From Trichoplusia ni (lineage: Eukaryota > Arthropoda > Insecta > Lepidoptera > Noctuidae): a DNA stretch of 64,000 nt. Of the stretch, positions 36,872 through 49,035 are shown piece by piece (the stretch's first letter is position 1; each line of letters starts with the position of its first letter). The stretch spans positions 1,984,001 to 2,048,000 of the forward strand of contig NC_039499.1 in assembly GCF_003590095.1 (NCBI RefSeq), given 5' to 3'. The translations under genes were made by a program, and so were the position numbers. The notes under the pieces are model-generated. The model was not told the origin of the DNA and searched no databases. It saw nothing but the letters and a program-made list of their open reading frames with translations.

Positions 36872-39404
36872 TGAGTCCGCGCCACGCCGCACACACCGCA
36901 GGAGACGCGACCGCGTTTCACTTGTTAAAACCTTAGCTAGGAAATTGATAATGAAATCGAAAGGTGTGAGTCAATAGGACGGTCGGAATATCGATATCAT
37001 ACCTAACAAATTAACGTAATTATTTGTTTTATATTTACGGTGTTATAGGTATTTAAGACATTTTTTCTTAGAATATTTAATTATTACGATGAGATGTTAT
37101 AATTGTTAGGCCCGGGCCGGCGGCGGAGTGGCGCGTGCGCACCTCACCGCCGTCGGCCGTCTCATTCACTCTCACATCCTCACTATAATTATATTTTCTT
37201 ACCGACCTTTTTAATGTAGGAGAAGCGCACACGGCCGCTTGTCCCCGTGCGAGTACGAGTACAAACATACAAACAAACATATAGTGAGAGACGTTCGTTT
37301 CGCCGCGTTCGTGAGAAGCCATCGGTTCGCCGCGATAGCATCGAGACGATACATAATGACAATTATTGTATATACATAGTTAGCCGCATGTGTAAAAAGA
37401 CGTTTAGGTAGACGCCGAAGTGTGGCGTGTAATTGTATGCGACAGATGATGCGTAAGCGCAGTGTCCCACCGCGCTGACCATCGAGCCGGCCAGTGTAGC
37501 GCCACACCTCAAATTACGAACATTATTTAACACTCAACTACTTCGCCTTAAACACCTGATGTCAGTACGGAAAAACAAAACACTGACGCATGAAAAATTT
37601 AACTCGGATCTGCATTTACCACATTAGAAAAAAATCACTAAGTCACTTCAGATTTTGACGCGAGTTTTAAACGAGTATTTGCTCGTCAATTCGACACTTT
37701 CATCACGATGACGAGTGTTAAAATGTTTCGTAATTTGATTTGGCGTCGCTCTGTGTCCATACCATCTGGTCGATATTAGATTCATTCAGCAATCAGGTCT
37801 AGCTGACAGATATTAGTTTCATTATTATTGTTAAGTTGTAATGTTTGTGAGTTTCGTTAGTATCACCCTTAGGGCTTCTGTTTGCGGACCATATTATTTT
37901 ACTATTATATGTATAAAATATAGTATTATATTAAGTATATTTATATATTTATTGTGATTATATCTTCTGTATGTATAGTATGTTTGTTCATGTACGTGTA
38001 TTTTAGAAATATACTTATGTATTTATGAAATTATTTTATTTATCTATGTATTTATTCTACGACTATATATAATGGTATAATATTATAATCTAAATATATA
38101 TAAAATATATATTAATAATATTATTTTGCATTGTATAACAGTTAAAACGGGTATTTTCCTTTGAGGTTTTGGGTTGGTAATATGGCCCGTATTTCGGAAG
38201 TCAGTCCTTAGCGCGGCGTTGTCCGCTGACAGCGACTGTACCCCGCGTGCGGCAGCTGTCAGCGCACGCGCCGCTCTTCTCTCTCGCTTGTTCGTGTACG
38301 CGATAGTTGAGTTACTTCAGTCACCATTTAGACGTGTTCTATATCAAGAATAAAGACTACGTAATAATAAGCGAGATCTCAAATTTATTTTAAAATTCGT
38401 TATGTGATCCTAATATTGCGACTTATCTATATATGTATGTAATAAAATTAAAAAGATAATTTATTATATTTTGTATAACATTCTATGTTTATTTACACTC
38501 AATCTATTTTATATTAAAGATAATAATTAATTTTAATCTAATAAAGACAGACTGGTAAAGTTCGTAGAGTCGCCGCGGCGGCCATAGATCAAGTAGCTTT
38601 GCATATTCGGCGATGGCCAACTAAGAGTTTCTTGGACCAAAGGTATACTAATTCGCGTAGAACCGGAGGCGCATTGGCTCCGCACGAACCCCAGCCGACC
38701 GCAGCCGAGCCGCGCCGAGCGCGCCGACCGCGCCGGGCGAGCGAGCCGTCGCCGCCCGCGCCGCGCCAGCGCCGCGCCCGCGCCCGCGCACCCCGTCCCG
38801 CTCCCGGCCCCCACCCCGCGCAATGCCGCCCGCTTGGTTTCGTTCTCGCGGTTACTTCTCGATTGCGTGCTTCGCGTGCTGACTGATTTTCTATAGCAAT
38901 AAAAATCAATTACCTAAGATTTTACATTAAAATAAATTTGGATTTATATACGTTCGAATTTGGTGTCATGTACATTTAAAATATTAGAGAAAGGAGATAA
39001 CGATAGGCGAGCGATCCGCGACTGTCCCGTCGCGGCGTCGGCGCATTATTTTCGTCATTTCTTCGTGTATAATATGTTACATGAATCTGTATACAATATG
39101 GATATAAATCGTAATGATGAATAAAATTAGTTTTTACGGCATCTCTTTATTAAAATAATGATAATATCAAAACGTTTTGTAAAAAGCGGTGGGTATGTCC
39201 GCCGCCCCGATTTCGTGCACCAATGCACTTTCTTATTGGAATATTACATTATATAACGTACATAATACTATGAGATATATAATCATACAGCCTTTCGGGG
39301 CGCGCGTGTATGGCGATGTATGTATACACATTGTGCAATGTACATATACCTTATATAATACAATGATTTAAGACAAGGTTCACATCGTGCCGTGTGTATG
39401 TGGT

Positions 39405-39410
39405 AATAAA
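39405..39410 (+). terminator. possible Rbp6 poly(A) signal
   Basis: AATAAA followed within 40 bp by the U-rich AGTTGTTTTATTTACC. It lies just after the last GC-rich island and before the change to repeat-bearing AT-rich DNA. Many AATAAA words occur in this AT-rich region, so the choice rests on position. Confidence 0.3.
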
Positions 39411-39848
39411 TATAATATGGACATTGTTCAAACAATAACCAGTTGTTTTATTTACCTCTATTGTTATCTAAACCCATCCAGTTCCTTTGTTCGTATGTTA
39501 ATTGATTAATAATTTAACACTGTTTGGTAATAACATGACCATAAAATATTCAGATAAATGCAAATATTATAATCATGCGATACATTTGTTTGTTTATAAT
39601 TTAATCAAGCGCTAATATTAATAGAATAACTAAATTATATCTGCATACACATTATAATGTTAATATTAATTTGTGTTATCAATCGAAAGGTTAAAAATGA
39701 TTGCCAATATATTATTTTAACAGAATAACAAAATATGGTCATAAAATGAAAACACAAAACACACCAAGAATAAACAGACAATATTACTCATCGGCTTTTA
39801 AAGTCGTTTACTTACACGAAAGACGCGAATAACGTCAGAGAGAGTTTG

Positions 39849-39887
39849 TGACGTCAACGGATCGAGCGGGCTTCGTTCGTGACGTCA
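39849..39887. promoter_or_regulatory. paired CRE sites
   Basis: Perfect TGACGTCA at 39849-39856 and 39880-39887, with a half-like AACGTCA at 39831-39837. Spacing between the two full sites is 31 bp centre to centre, about three helical turns. They lie in a short GC-rich patch. Confidence 0.35.
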
Positions 39888-42800
39888 TCGAGCTAAGGAA
39901 TACTGGATCTACTTGACTTTAGCGTAAGTATGGCTGTTGGAGTCGTAAGTATATTGGAATCGTAAGTATGATAGGATACTGAAAGAAAACTTACTGTAAA
40001 GTAAAAAAAAATGGAACGTTCTTAAGGATTTTTTTAACCTGATTTTTTTCTGTTGATACTATATTATCATGAGAAGTAAAAATCACACAGTCGATAATAT
40101 CAATCATATTTCAAAACATTAGACATGTCGCTACGCTTGTGCTTAAAGACTACGGCTACGTCGTAGCAGACGAATGATTTCTCGTAGCGGATACACAAAA
40201 CTAAGTATTTCTGAAATAGATTGCTGAGTAAAAAACAGACACAAAACAATACTTTATTACTCAATATCGTCTTGTAAAATAATAGAACATTTTGTCACAG
40301 AACCGCGTTTAAAATGTATATACTTAAATATATGTAAATTAATTCTCAAGTTAAGCTGAGTTAGGCTTCATAATTAATGACGCGGTACTTCAATCAAGTT
40401 AGGTGAATATCTCTGGATTAATATTAATATTACTGTGAATTAAACGAATCAGGTGACGAACAGTTTGTAGTTTGTAAAGTGTTTCGGGTTGTTCAAACCA
40501 GAACTGAAAGGGCTTATAGACTTGTTCATGTGGCCTGAAATAAATATGACTAAGTTGTAGCCTATAATTGAACACTTATGATCTGTTTTTGGTAAGCTAC
40601 AAACATGCATAAATATTTACGATTTTATGGTATCTTCGAGGAGTAGAATGAGATGGCATGTTTTAGAGAGTAGAAAGACGCACGATTCAAGGGCCAAGAT
40701 AATGATGACGATAAATTAAAGGGACATATTAACGAATTACTTGAATATATAGGAAATATGTTTTCAAAAGAATATTCGACAGAACTATATATTTAAGCAA
40801 CTTGGTCAGCATTACCTAAGGTGTATAATGCAGGGTGTTATAAATAATTAAAACAGTGAATAAAAAATTATTTCTTCGCATTTTAATAAAATGAGAGCAA
40901 TGTAAGACAGACAAAAAGTACACAATCATTACTACTTTTTTTTTCGTGATCTTTTACAATCCGTATCAAAGCGTACCCAGCCCACATTTCTATATACTAA
41001 CCCATAAGAGTACCATAAAACTACATAACAACCAAGAGAACAGTGAATTGTCAACCCAAAACCCATTACGTAAGGTATTAAATCACAACAGCAATACCTG
41101 AACGTCCATTACCTTTTCAAAAAAATAATAACATGCTCCAATATGCCTCAACGGCCTTGTACAAACGAGCACTAGCAAACAGGTGTAACAAATCGGAGTA
41201 ATACTATATAAATATATTAGAGTACATAATAGAACCGTGCTCTGAGCGATAAGAGGTGTCGCGTGGTAGGGGGGATGCTGGTGTACATTGGTACAGGTTT
41301 AGGTGAAGGGATAGTTGAGAGAAAATTAAAAAAAAACACTCGAGACAGACTTAAGTGTGAATTAGATATTTATCACATATTATAATGCGAAGGTACCTAT
41401 ATTTGTCTAAGTGTGAGTGACGGGAAAAAGCTAGTATGACATAAATATACTGCATATTACCCATATCTTAATATGAGTGTATGTTACGACTAATGAATTT
41501 ATATTTATACAAGCCGCGGGCCTGCCCCGTCAAAATTATCCAACGGAACCATAAGATCGGGATAAAAACTATCTTATGTTTTAATCCTGCTTACAATCTG
41601 TCCGTGTACCAAATATTACCCAAATCCGTCCTGAATGAAGAACAAACATTCATACATAAAACAATAGGTAAATATCATTATACACGTTTCTCTATGAACA
41701 AAACAAAATAGAAAAATAATACCCATAATTACATTTTACGAAATTAGTAGCAATTGAATAAATAAAAAGCACCGCGCACGCATATGCAAGTAAATCTTAT
41801 AAGTTGAAATTGAAATTCCGTTTCAGGACATGTGTTTCCATTCGTAAAGGCAATTTCGTTCATTCGTTCAGCCTACTGGGCTTTTATTCGAGCCAGCCCA
41901 CGCCTGTTAACGGAGTCACCTTTGCCTGTAATACAGAACCTTCTTATACGTTACGTGACTCTATTTAGAAAGCAACCGACCTCTTTCTAGCAATTTACCT
42001 CCGCCCAACTAAAATGGACCAATCTGTTAAAGCATTGTGATGCCATATACAATTTGTGCAATCTTAACTAAAGTGGTTTTGTCGAAAATCAGGGATTGAG
42101 TGCGAGCAATTACTTTAAGTATTATTCGAGAGCTGTAGTACGAAACGAGAGGGAATTAAATTGGATACATCTAGGGTCAGACGTCCAATTATTAAGAAAT
42201 TCTATACAAAACGTGTACGAGGTAGGAACTGACTATTAGATTCAATTTCAATAGGTTTCGTGTCGCCGCTGCGAAAATATCCGAAGCTGTAGAAATATAT
42301 CGCACGGGCTTTCTATAACGTGAATAAGAAGAGCCGGCGTAATATGATGTCATGTTGCAGATGGAGGCTCATCTTATAGAGTATTGCAGCCTTATAATAA
42401 TTGAAATAGTATGACTTTAGAGCACACGGCTATCGACGATATGAAAGGCTTCACCTGTGAATATAACGTAAAAGTAATATAATACGCCAGGAGCTTTATG
42501 TTTCCGTACTTTCATTATTCTAATGAGGCTTTTGAGGCGGGTTGGTATAAATAACTCGTATCTATATCAGGCAATATTGCAAATTTCCATCAACTTTAAA
42601 ACGTTCCAGCAATGAACTAATATCAATAATGGAGTCCATAGCATACGGAATGATGGCATGGCAACAAATTCAAACAAAACAACGAGCATATCAAAAATAT
42701 CAATCTAACATTTCTAGCGTACGAAATATCGTTGAAAACTCGTATAAATCGCACGATTCGCACCGCAGACGATTTTATCAATTTCATTCATGATCTGTTC

Positions 42801-43982
42801 CTGTTCAATAAAGTAATCAGATTTCGCGTATCGCATTGTCGGCCGCTGCTGTATTAAAACGAATACAGGCTGCATTTGGCAGCCGAAATAATCTTCACAC
42901 TCGAGTGAGCCCGGCGGATAATTAAAGCGATTGGTTTGGCGACATAAGTTGGCAATTACCCTGCAGTACGCTTGTACGGATTAACGCGGGGTTGTTACCT
43001 GGGGAACGGTGATGCTGTGATGACTGATCTGTTTATTGTTTGTTATAACGATGGGAGAACTACATGGTGTTTGGAGATGTCTTTGTGAATAGGTAATGTA
43101 TTTGAGTGTAAGTAAAGTCGGGTGTAGAAGTGAAATGTTATTTCCAAAGAGAGTACTGTTTAGTCGATAGAAACGTCAGCATTTAGTTTTAATAATATAA
43201 TTACTTTCTTGAAGAATGGCTTTAGAATTAACATCCAAGCACCTACCATTTTGTGCTATACTCAAAAAAAAATTCAACAACATTTTTGTTTACACTTTCA
43301 ATAACGTAAAAACCCGTTTTAAAATCATTAAATTAAAAACAAAACACAATAAAACCACAAATTAAAATTAATCCCAGTAAAAATGTACATAGAACACTCA
43401 CACACACCCACAAAATCTATTACAACATAAATTCAAAACGAACCTCATTACAGAATCCCATACAATTCGTTAGATTAAAACCATTGAGACATAAAATATT
43501 TATACTGCAACACAATATCTGGGATATTCAATTAAGCTTCCTAAGCATTAGTATAAATCTAATCAAATGCTGTGCATTAGGCGACCAGCGGCAATGGTAA
43601 TTTAAATCTAAATCAAATAACATTAATGTGTTTCATAATCCTATCAGCGTATTAGGATGTAGCGGATTCTGTGCTATTATAGATAATAATTATACACTGA
43701 ATACATTATTGCTGGATACCGCATCTTAATTAAGCCTGGCCAGTGTTTGGACTAGATTTTGAGTACTGTTTGAGAGGGAGGCTTTATGATGGTTTGCCTT
43801 TGTTGGTTATGTAATTTGATGTGATGTTTTGTTTTGCATCTAATGCTAGTTTAAATGTCATAGGTAAAAATATGTATTTGTTTTTTATTTGATGTGAATG
43901 TAACGCCAAATTCAGGGAGAGGAAAATGATGATACTTTTTTTATAAAACGAGTGTGATCTTTATTTTTACTCAGGATAGTCA

Positions 43983-44018
43983 TGACGTCATTTCTTTTAT
44001 CACTCAATTGTGACGTCA
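43983..44018. promoter_or_regulatory. paired CRE sites
   Basis: Perfect TGACGTCA at 43983-43990 and 44011-44018, 28 bp apart. This is similar in arrangement to the pair about 4.1 kb upstream. Confidence 0.35.
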
Positions 44019-45251
44019 GTAGCCAGCAGTAATCGGAACTACCTTTTTTTGGTTACAGCTAAAAATTCAACTTTATCTTTTCTATATATCTTATCGAGTG
44101 CATAACATATAGTTAGCATAATCATTACTCCTACGTAATAAATGATTTTGAGTGAACTAACCATAACATAATAGGAGAGACTTTCTATTTCCATACATTC
44201 AATTGTTTCCCCGATACGAGCTCGCCTGAGGATATTTGAACAATATTTTGTTTACCAACTTTTAGCAATCCATTAGTTTTATCATTGAATGTAATCCTAT
44301 TCGTACTAATATTGTACGTAAATGCGAAAGTTGGGAACGGATTTCAGGGATGATATTTCGATGGAAAGTGTATTTGATGATATGCTGTTAAAATGAATGT
44401 ATCTGTAATTCGCTGCTCATTTTTTAAGGTGTAACAAATGTGTGTTTTGCATCCATCAATTTTGAAATGAAACAAACAAAAATATGATTAATTTATTAAC
44501 ATTGAAAAAAGATTATCAATTCACCCTCCTCTTAATGTCACGAAACCTGCGTAACAATTATACTATTTTGTTTATTACCACTATTTGAGATATTTTTTCA
44601 ATACGTACGTTGTGTTAACTATCGAAGGATTCGAGAATTTCCGTTCGTTATTTTTTGAACACCTTAGAGTTTTACAACCCTAAAACACAGTTTGAATAAA
44701 GACTGTAAACTGTATAGACAAAATACTAAATTTCCTTGCAATATACACGAGATCTGTACAAAAATAATCCGTAAACAAAAAAAGAGCAAAACAAAGCAGA
44801 AAGCCACAAAATAAATTACCTTCATTTAATACCCCGCGTATGTACCAGTGAATTTAATCGATTCTAGCCTTATCTATCGGTTGGCGGAATTGTATCAGTA
44901 AGTCCAAGATAATCTCCCCTGCCGTGTATCGTCGAGATGCCGGTTATCCGGTTATAAGCGGTTAAAACAAAATGTTATTGCAATAATAACTGAACTTGCA
45001 TTATGTTATATCGAGGGGGATAAGCCGGCGATACGTAATGATGGAATTGTTTGGTCGTTTTGTTTCTTTTTGTAGTGTGTTTAGATGGCTGTTAGGCTAT
45101 ATGTAAAATTATTATTTTGGTAGTCTATTGATAGGACCAATAGGAGAGGTGTATGACAGTTTTCTTTAAACTGAAATTTTAATGGCAATCGCAACTTATC
45201 GCTGATTTCAGTATGTCATGTATAGGTAAAACCGCTTTAAAATTTAAAAAT

Positions 45252-45565
45252 AGCCAAGTCCGAACCAGACTCGCGACAGCTAAGGGTTCAGCTTGTACAA
45301 AAGGGACATACCGGTTGGGTGACAAATATATTGGTGCTCCTCATTTTTTTTCACCCACCAAAAAATAATTATATCCTTTATAAACGTTACTTAAATTTGG
45401 TCTTTATTTTAAGCATTATGTGTTAAAGCAGTTACATGAATCCATCTTCTGTGTAAATCACAACTGTTTAACTATTTCAAATCAAGAGACACGGCTTGTT
45501 TACAGACGCACAAACGAGCCTCATCAACAGGATTTTTAACCCTTTGTGTTCGGAACCCTAAAAAT
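45252..45565 (+). mobile_element. decayed dispersed repeat, LINE-tail type
   Basis: The order of blocks matches a repeat I know from many moth and butterfly genomes: GCCAAGTCCGAACCAGACTC near the start, AAGGGTTC, then a central AT-rich part with CACCCACC, CATCTTCTGTGTAAATC..AACTGTTTAACTAT, GAGACACGGCTTGTTTACAG, ACGCACAAACGAGCC, and a tail AACCCTTTGTGTTCGGAACC followed by CTAAAAA. The copy is divergent and non-coding. The class is uncertain; it is usually treated as a non-LTR element tail. Confidence 0.6.
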
Positions 45566-45800
45566 CATGTACATCGTTGTATCCTTAGTTATCCGCGCAT
45601 TAACTTCAGATTGATGTGGGCCTGGCTTCCGGCTCGAGTTTGAGCACAACTTTATACGTGCGAACGTGCCGTAATCTATGAGTACATGTGTAACTCGAAT
45701 TATCTTCTACTTAGTACTGTTATACTGAGTGGGTGTGTTCTTATCTCGCTAATCTATCCTTAACGACTTGTGAAGTTACGATGATAGGTCACCTTCATCT

Positions 45801-46023
45801 TGTGGTTTGGTGTTGTGGTTAAGAATTTTAGGTTATAGGCGGTTTACATCAAGCCATGTTCTGAGTTCGATCTTAACTTTACTGATCATCTGCCCCACCA
45901 AATGACACAATAGTTAAATTATGGCTATGAGAGTGCACCAGTGTTAGAGCCTATGCTTGCACGCAATAATATTATGGCCCTCGTAGATGACTAGTTGTGA
46001 CACCGTTCAGGACATTATTATTT
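45801..46023 (+). mobile_element. SINE-like dispersed repeat
   Basis: The 5' part has a tRNA-like head with an A-box-like TGGTGTTGTGGTTAAGA and a B-box-like AGTTCGATCT about 60 bp later. The 3' part (ATGGCTATGAGAGTGCACCA, then TTGCACGCAATAATATTATG and a tail ending GGACATTATTATTT) resembles a lepidopteran LINE/SINE tail whose usual form reads GTGCACCAGTG..TTGTGCACTATAATATG. The copy is degenerate. Confidence 0.5.
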
Positions 46024-47520
46024 AACAAAACTGAGTTCAACCTTCGTCGTTCTTGAATGTGGCTGTGAGTGTTATATTTCTGAACTAGCGTATCTGGCAA
46101 AGAAAACCAATATTTTTAAACCTATAAGTTAAACGTTAATCTTCAATTACTGGAGATATCATGCCAATTACATGCAAATGAAATTACATTGATACTGAAT
46201 TAAGGTTTTCACGTTTTTAAAGTCGACTCAAATAGGTTACAAATGTTACAGAGCTGATGAAATATCAGTATTAAGTCTTTAAAGGCCGTATTACATGAAA
46301 ATTGATTGTCTCTGAAACGTAATTCAAAGTCAATAATAAATATACATATTTATTGCTTTTCCAAAATACGAAATTTAAATAAGCAATTTTCCAGCCGCCA
46401 TTACTCCTGCCCAATACTAAATTCAATACGAACAATATTATAAATGTTCTTAAATGTAATATATTGTAACAATAACCTGACCCGAGACAAGAAATTACTC
46501 GCAATTAATTACAATTTATAACCAAAATGATATTAAATACCAAGATTGCTGGGACCATTCAAATTATTACACAATAAGTAGCTGCTCAAATCTGTAGGAA
46601 TATTTTAATTTCTAGGTGTCGCTGATTTACGAGTTCCATATGAAAGAGCTGTAAATACCGCCAGTTTATGATGACCTCGTTAACGTCTATTATTTACTCC
46701 TCTATAGTGAAGTTTACAAGTAAGCGAGGGGGTCGCGGCAGACCATGGATCTCTGGTTCTATAACTGCCATCCCGGTACTGTTCCATAAGTTATATTAGT
46801 TTAGCTATTCATTACGAAGCGTGAGGGTGTGTTATCTAAAGTTAAGAGTCTTAAACTAATTCGAACAAATATGTACTTATAAGTAATGCGCAGATATATC
46901 GTTGTTCGTATAGTTTGAATACGAAAACGTTATTAGTGAGGCAATTTAGGCTCAATATAATTATGTAACGAGTAGGTGTATTAAGTGATTACAAACTTTT
47001 GCAATTACGATAAACTTTGGCAATTTGATCGAAGAAAGAAATGTATTTTGGAACTTGATAACCTATTTCTTGATTGTTCGTAGTACTGAACCGAGTTCAC
47101 AATTTAATTTAGGTTACAATCTCAATCGTATCAACATTAAAATCGATACATGTTCAGATATTGTGTTATCCGGGCAAACAATAAACAAAATTGAGGTTAA
47201 TTAAACACAAATACAGCAAATAAATTAACTAAATTAATATTTTTATAGATAAAGCCAACAAAGAAATATAATTCAGAGTATTAACCAGTCTAAGTACGAA
47301 TTCAATTTACAATAAATTAAATATACAGTCTTCCATTGAGACAATAGCTTAGCAACAATAACTAAAACCACAATCAGGGATTGAGTAAATACTTGAAGTT
47401 TAAGGACCCTTCCTGTAATCTGTTGCAAGGTTTACTAATGAAGACTCTTAAGTAATACGCTTTATACTTCACGAAACTATTGAAGTGGGAGCAAGAAAGA
47501 CTAGGGAACTACCACAAGAA
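46024..47520. other. intergenic, nothing recognised
   Basis: AT-rich sequence with one motif-free reverse open frame (46271-46504). No repeat family or RNA gene was recognised. Confidence 0.6.
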
Positions 47521-47575
47521 TTGCGGAAGCGAGACAGCGCACAACATGCCGTAGAGTTCCATCCCGCTTCCACTA
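47521..47575 (+). repeat. small dispersed repeat with dyad core
   Basis: GCGGAAGCGAGACAGCGC is followed by a core and GTAGAGTTCCATCCCGCTTC. It shares GAGACAGCGC, GTAGAG and CATCCCGC in the same order and near-equal spacing with 58245-58285. Probably two divergent members of one short element family of unknown class. Confidence 0.4.
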
Positions 47576-48810
47576 ATGCAGGAGTATTAGTCCAAGAGGT
47601 GTTGGTAGGCCCCCTGGTCCAGAGAACTTGGCTAGCGCTTCGCACTCAGCCGGATTAACCAAGTTCAGCGCAATCTTCACTGGCGCCTAACTTAAAATTC
47701 TAACATCAGTTTCGGGAATTAAAGGATTCCCTCCATAAATTTATAAAACCTTTACTCCAAGTTAATCTTCCCTGTTTATTCCTAGGTCTATTAGCGGATA
47801 AATCGAATAAGTTATTCTCTTTAGTAGCTTTCCTTTGATTACGGATGGCTCGCAAAATAGCCCCGTGTAATTCGCTAATTATTGTGGAGTAACAAATTGC
47901 GTTAAGTTTTCATCGCGAAGCTTTACAGGACAGGCGCTAAGGGTACAAAGAGCACGTAAAATAAATAATAATAAAAGTTGGCCAGTCGAGTTTTAAATAT
48001 TACAGTTTGAGGAACAAATGTTACGGAGTTTGTTAAGTTAGGGACGTTGAGGGGTCCCGAAAATCTATTATGGCGATGTCTAATTTCCCCTGGAGATGCA
48101 GTACAAGCCGGGGTTGAGGGTAAGCCCGCTAGGAGCCTGTACATCATGCGGGCGCTCCGCCGTCACACGAGGCTTTGCGATATGATAAAGCACCTGTTCA
48201 CATATTTTATCGTACCCACATTGAGCCAAAATGTATTATAAGATGCGTGTTAGGAAGATTCATTTTTATAACAATTTACGGACTGCGATTGCTCGCCGAA
48301 TCGTTTATTATTGCGACTTACGTACTGGGTTTTTAGAACAATATAATAAGAGTTGTTTCAGGTATTTTATCGGTGGAGTTTACCGCATAATATTGCGGTA
48401 AGGAAATATTGTATCTACTCTAGATATTCCAATAAATACTTTTGGAGTCGGTTCGGTACTTAGCTGACTGAACTGAAACTTTTATATTACCTTACCCTGC
48501 AATACATTTAAGTGTACTCTAATATTACATAACACGTCCATAAAATCCAAAAATCAGTTCTTTCACAAAGTTTGGGGAAACCAACTTTAATTTATTTGTT
48601 CTCAAAGAACTAAGTGAAGCTTATGGCTCTTAGAACTTTGTTATACAGATTTATTTGAGATCGATAGTACTAGACAAGTACAGTTATGTGAATTTTGAAG
48701 ACATTCTCGTACTTTGCACTTCCGTATTCGACCCTTATGAGGAAATTAAAAGGCACATAAAGAAAAAGGACTTTTTACTTTAATGGTATGATACAATAGA
48801 ATATATATGT
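47576..48810. other. intergenic, nothing recognised
   Basis: A mildly GC-richer patch at 47590-47700 and open frames at 47923-48241 on both strands, none with a recognisable motif. Confidence 0.55.
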
Positions 48811-49035
48811 CCCAATGATGGGCAAAAGGCTCATGCCGTTTGGAAAGGTTTTCACATTGATCACCTGGCTAACTCCGAGTTTTCACATGGCATTCACCGT
48901 TTATCAGTGGTGTCTGACAGCATAATTAAGGAAGTCCGTATTTTTTTAAAAGACGATAGTACTTTGCCTGGGTTCAAACCTGCACCTCGAGCATACAAAT
49001 CTATGCATCAAACCGCAACTCCACTGCACACGTTA
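48811..49035 (+). mobile_element. decayed LINE/SINE tail
   Basis: Recognisable blocks in the order seen in a common lepidopteran repeat: CCCAATGATGGGCAAAAGGC, TTTGGAAAGGTTTTCACATT, CATTCACCGTTTATCAGTGG then TGTCTGACA, and CCTGGGTTCAAACCTGCACC then TCGAG, followed by AAACCGCAACTCCACTG. The GGGTTCAAACC word looks like a tRNA T-arm, but the rest of a tRNA is missing. No coding potential. Confidence 0.55.

Larger units (their letters stand above)
34579..39440 (+). other. Rbp6: probable long Rbp6 3' UTR region
   Basis: About 4.9 kb follow the stop codon. AT-rich sequence alternates with sharply bounded GC-rich islands near 34955-35060, 35520-35635, 36400-36480, 36785-36905, 37110-37160, 38205-38290, 38565-38850, 39005-39045 and 39180-39310, after which the islands cease. 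AATAAA at 39405-39410 with U-rich sequence beyond is a possible end. Musashi genes often have long 3' UTRs, and UAGU-type Musashi sites ((A/G)U1-3AGU) occur repeatedly, e.g. near 35262, 35437, 35840 and 37857. The extent is inference; part of this could be downstream intergenic DNA. Open frames in the islands are shadows. Confidence 0.4.
39441..45251. other. intergenic, no gene seen
   Basis: AT-rich. No open frame with recognisable protein content (the 76-codon frame at 41481-41711 is motif-free). CRE clusters lie at 39849-39887 and 43983-44018. Blocks of mixed composition at about 41820-42010 and 42835-43010 look more constrained than their surroundings and could be non-coding regulatory elements. 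Confidence 0.6.

Noticed and set aside
38533..38909. Arg/Ala-rich open frames on both strands
   Set aside because: A GC island gives stop-poor frames in several directions; no homology to a known protein.
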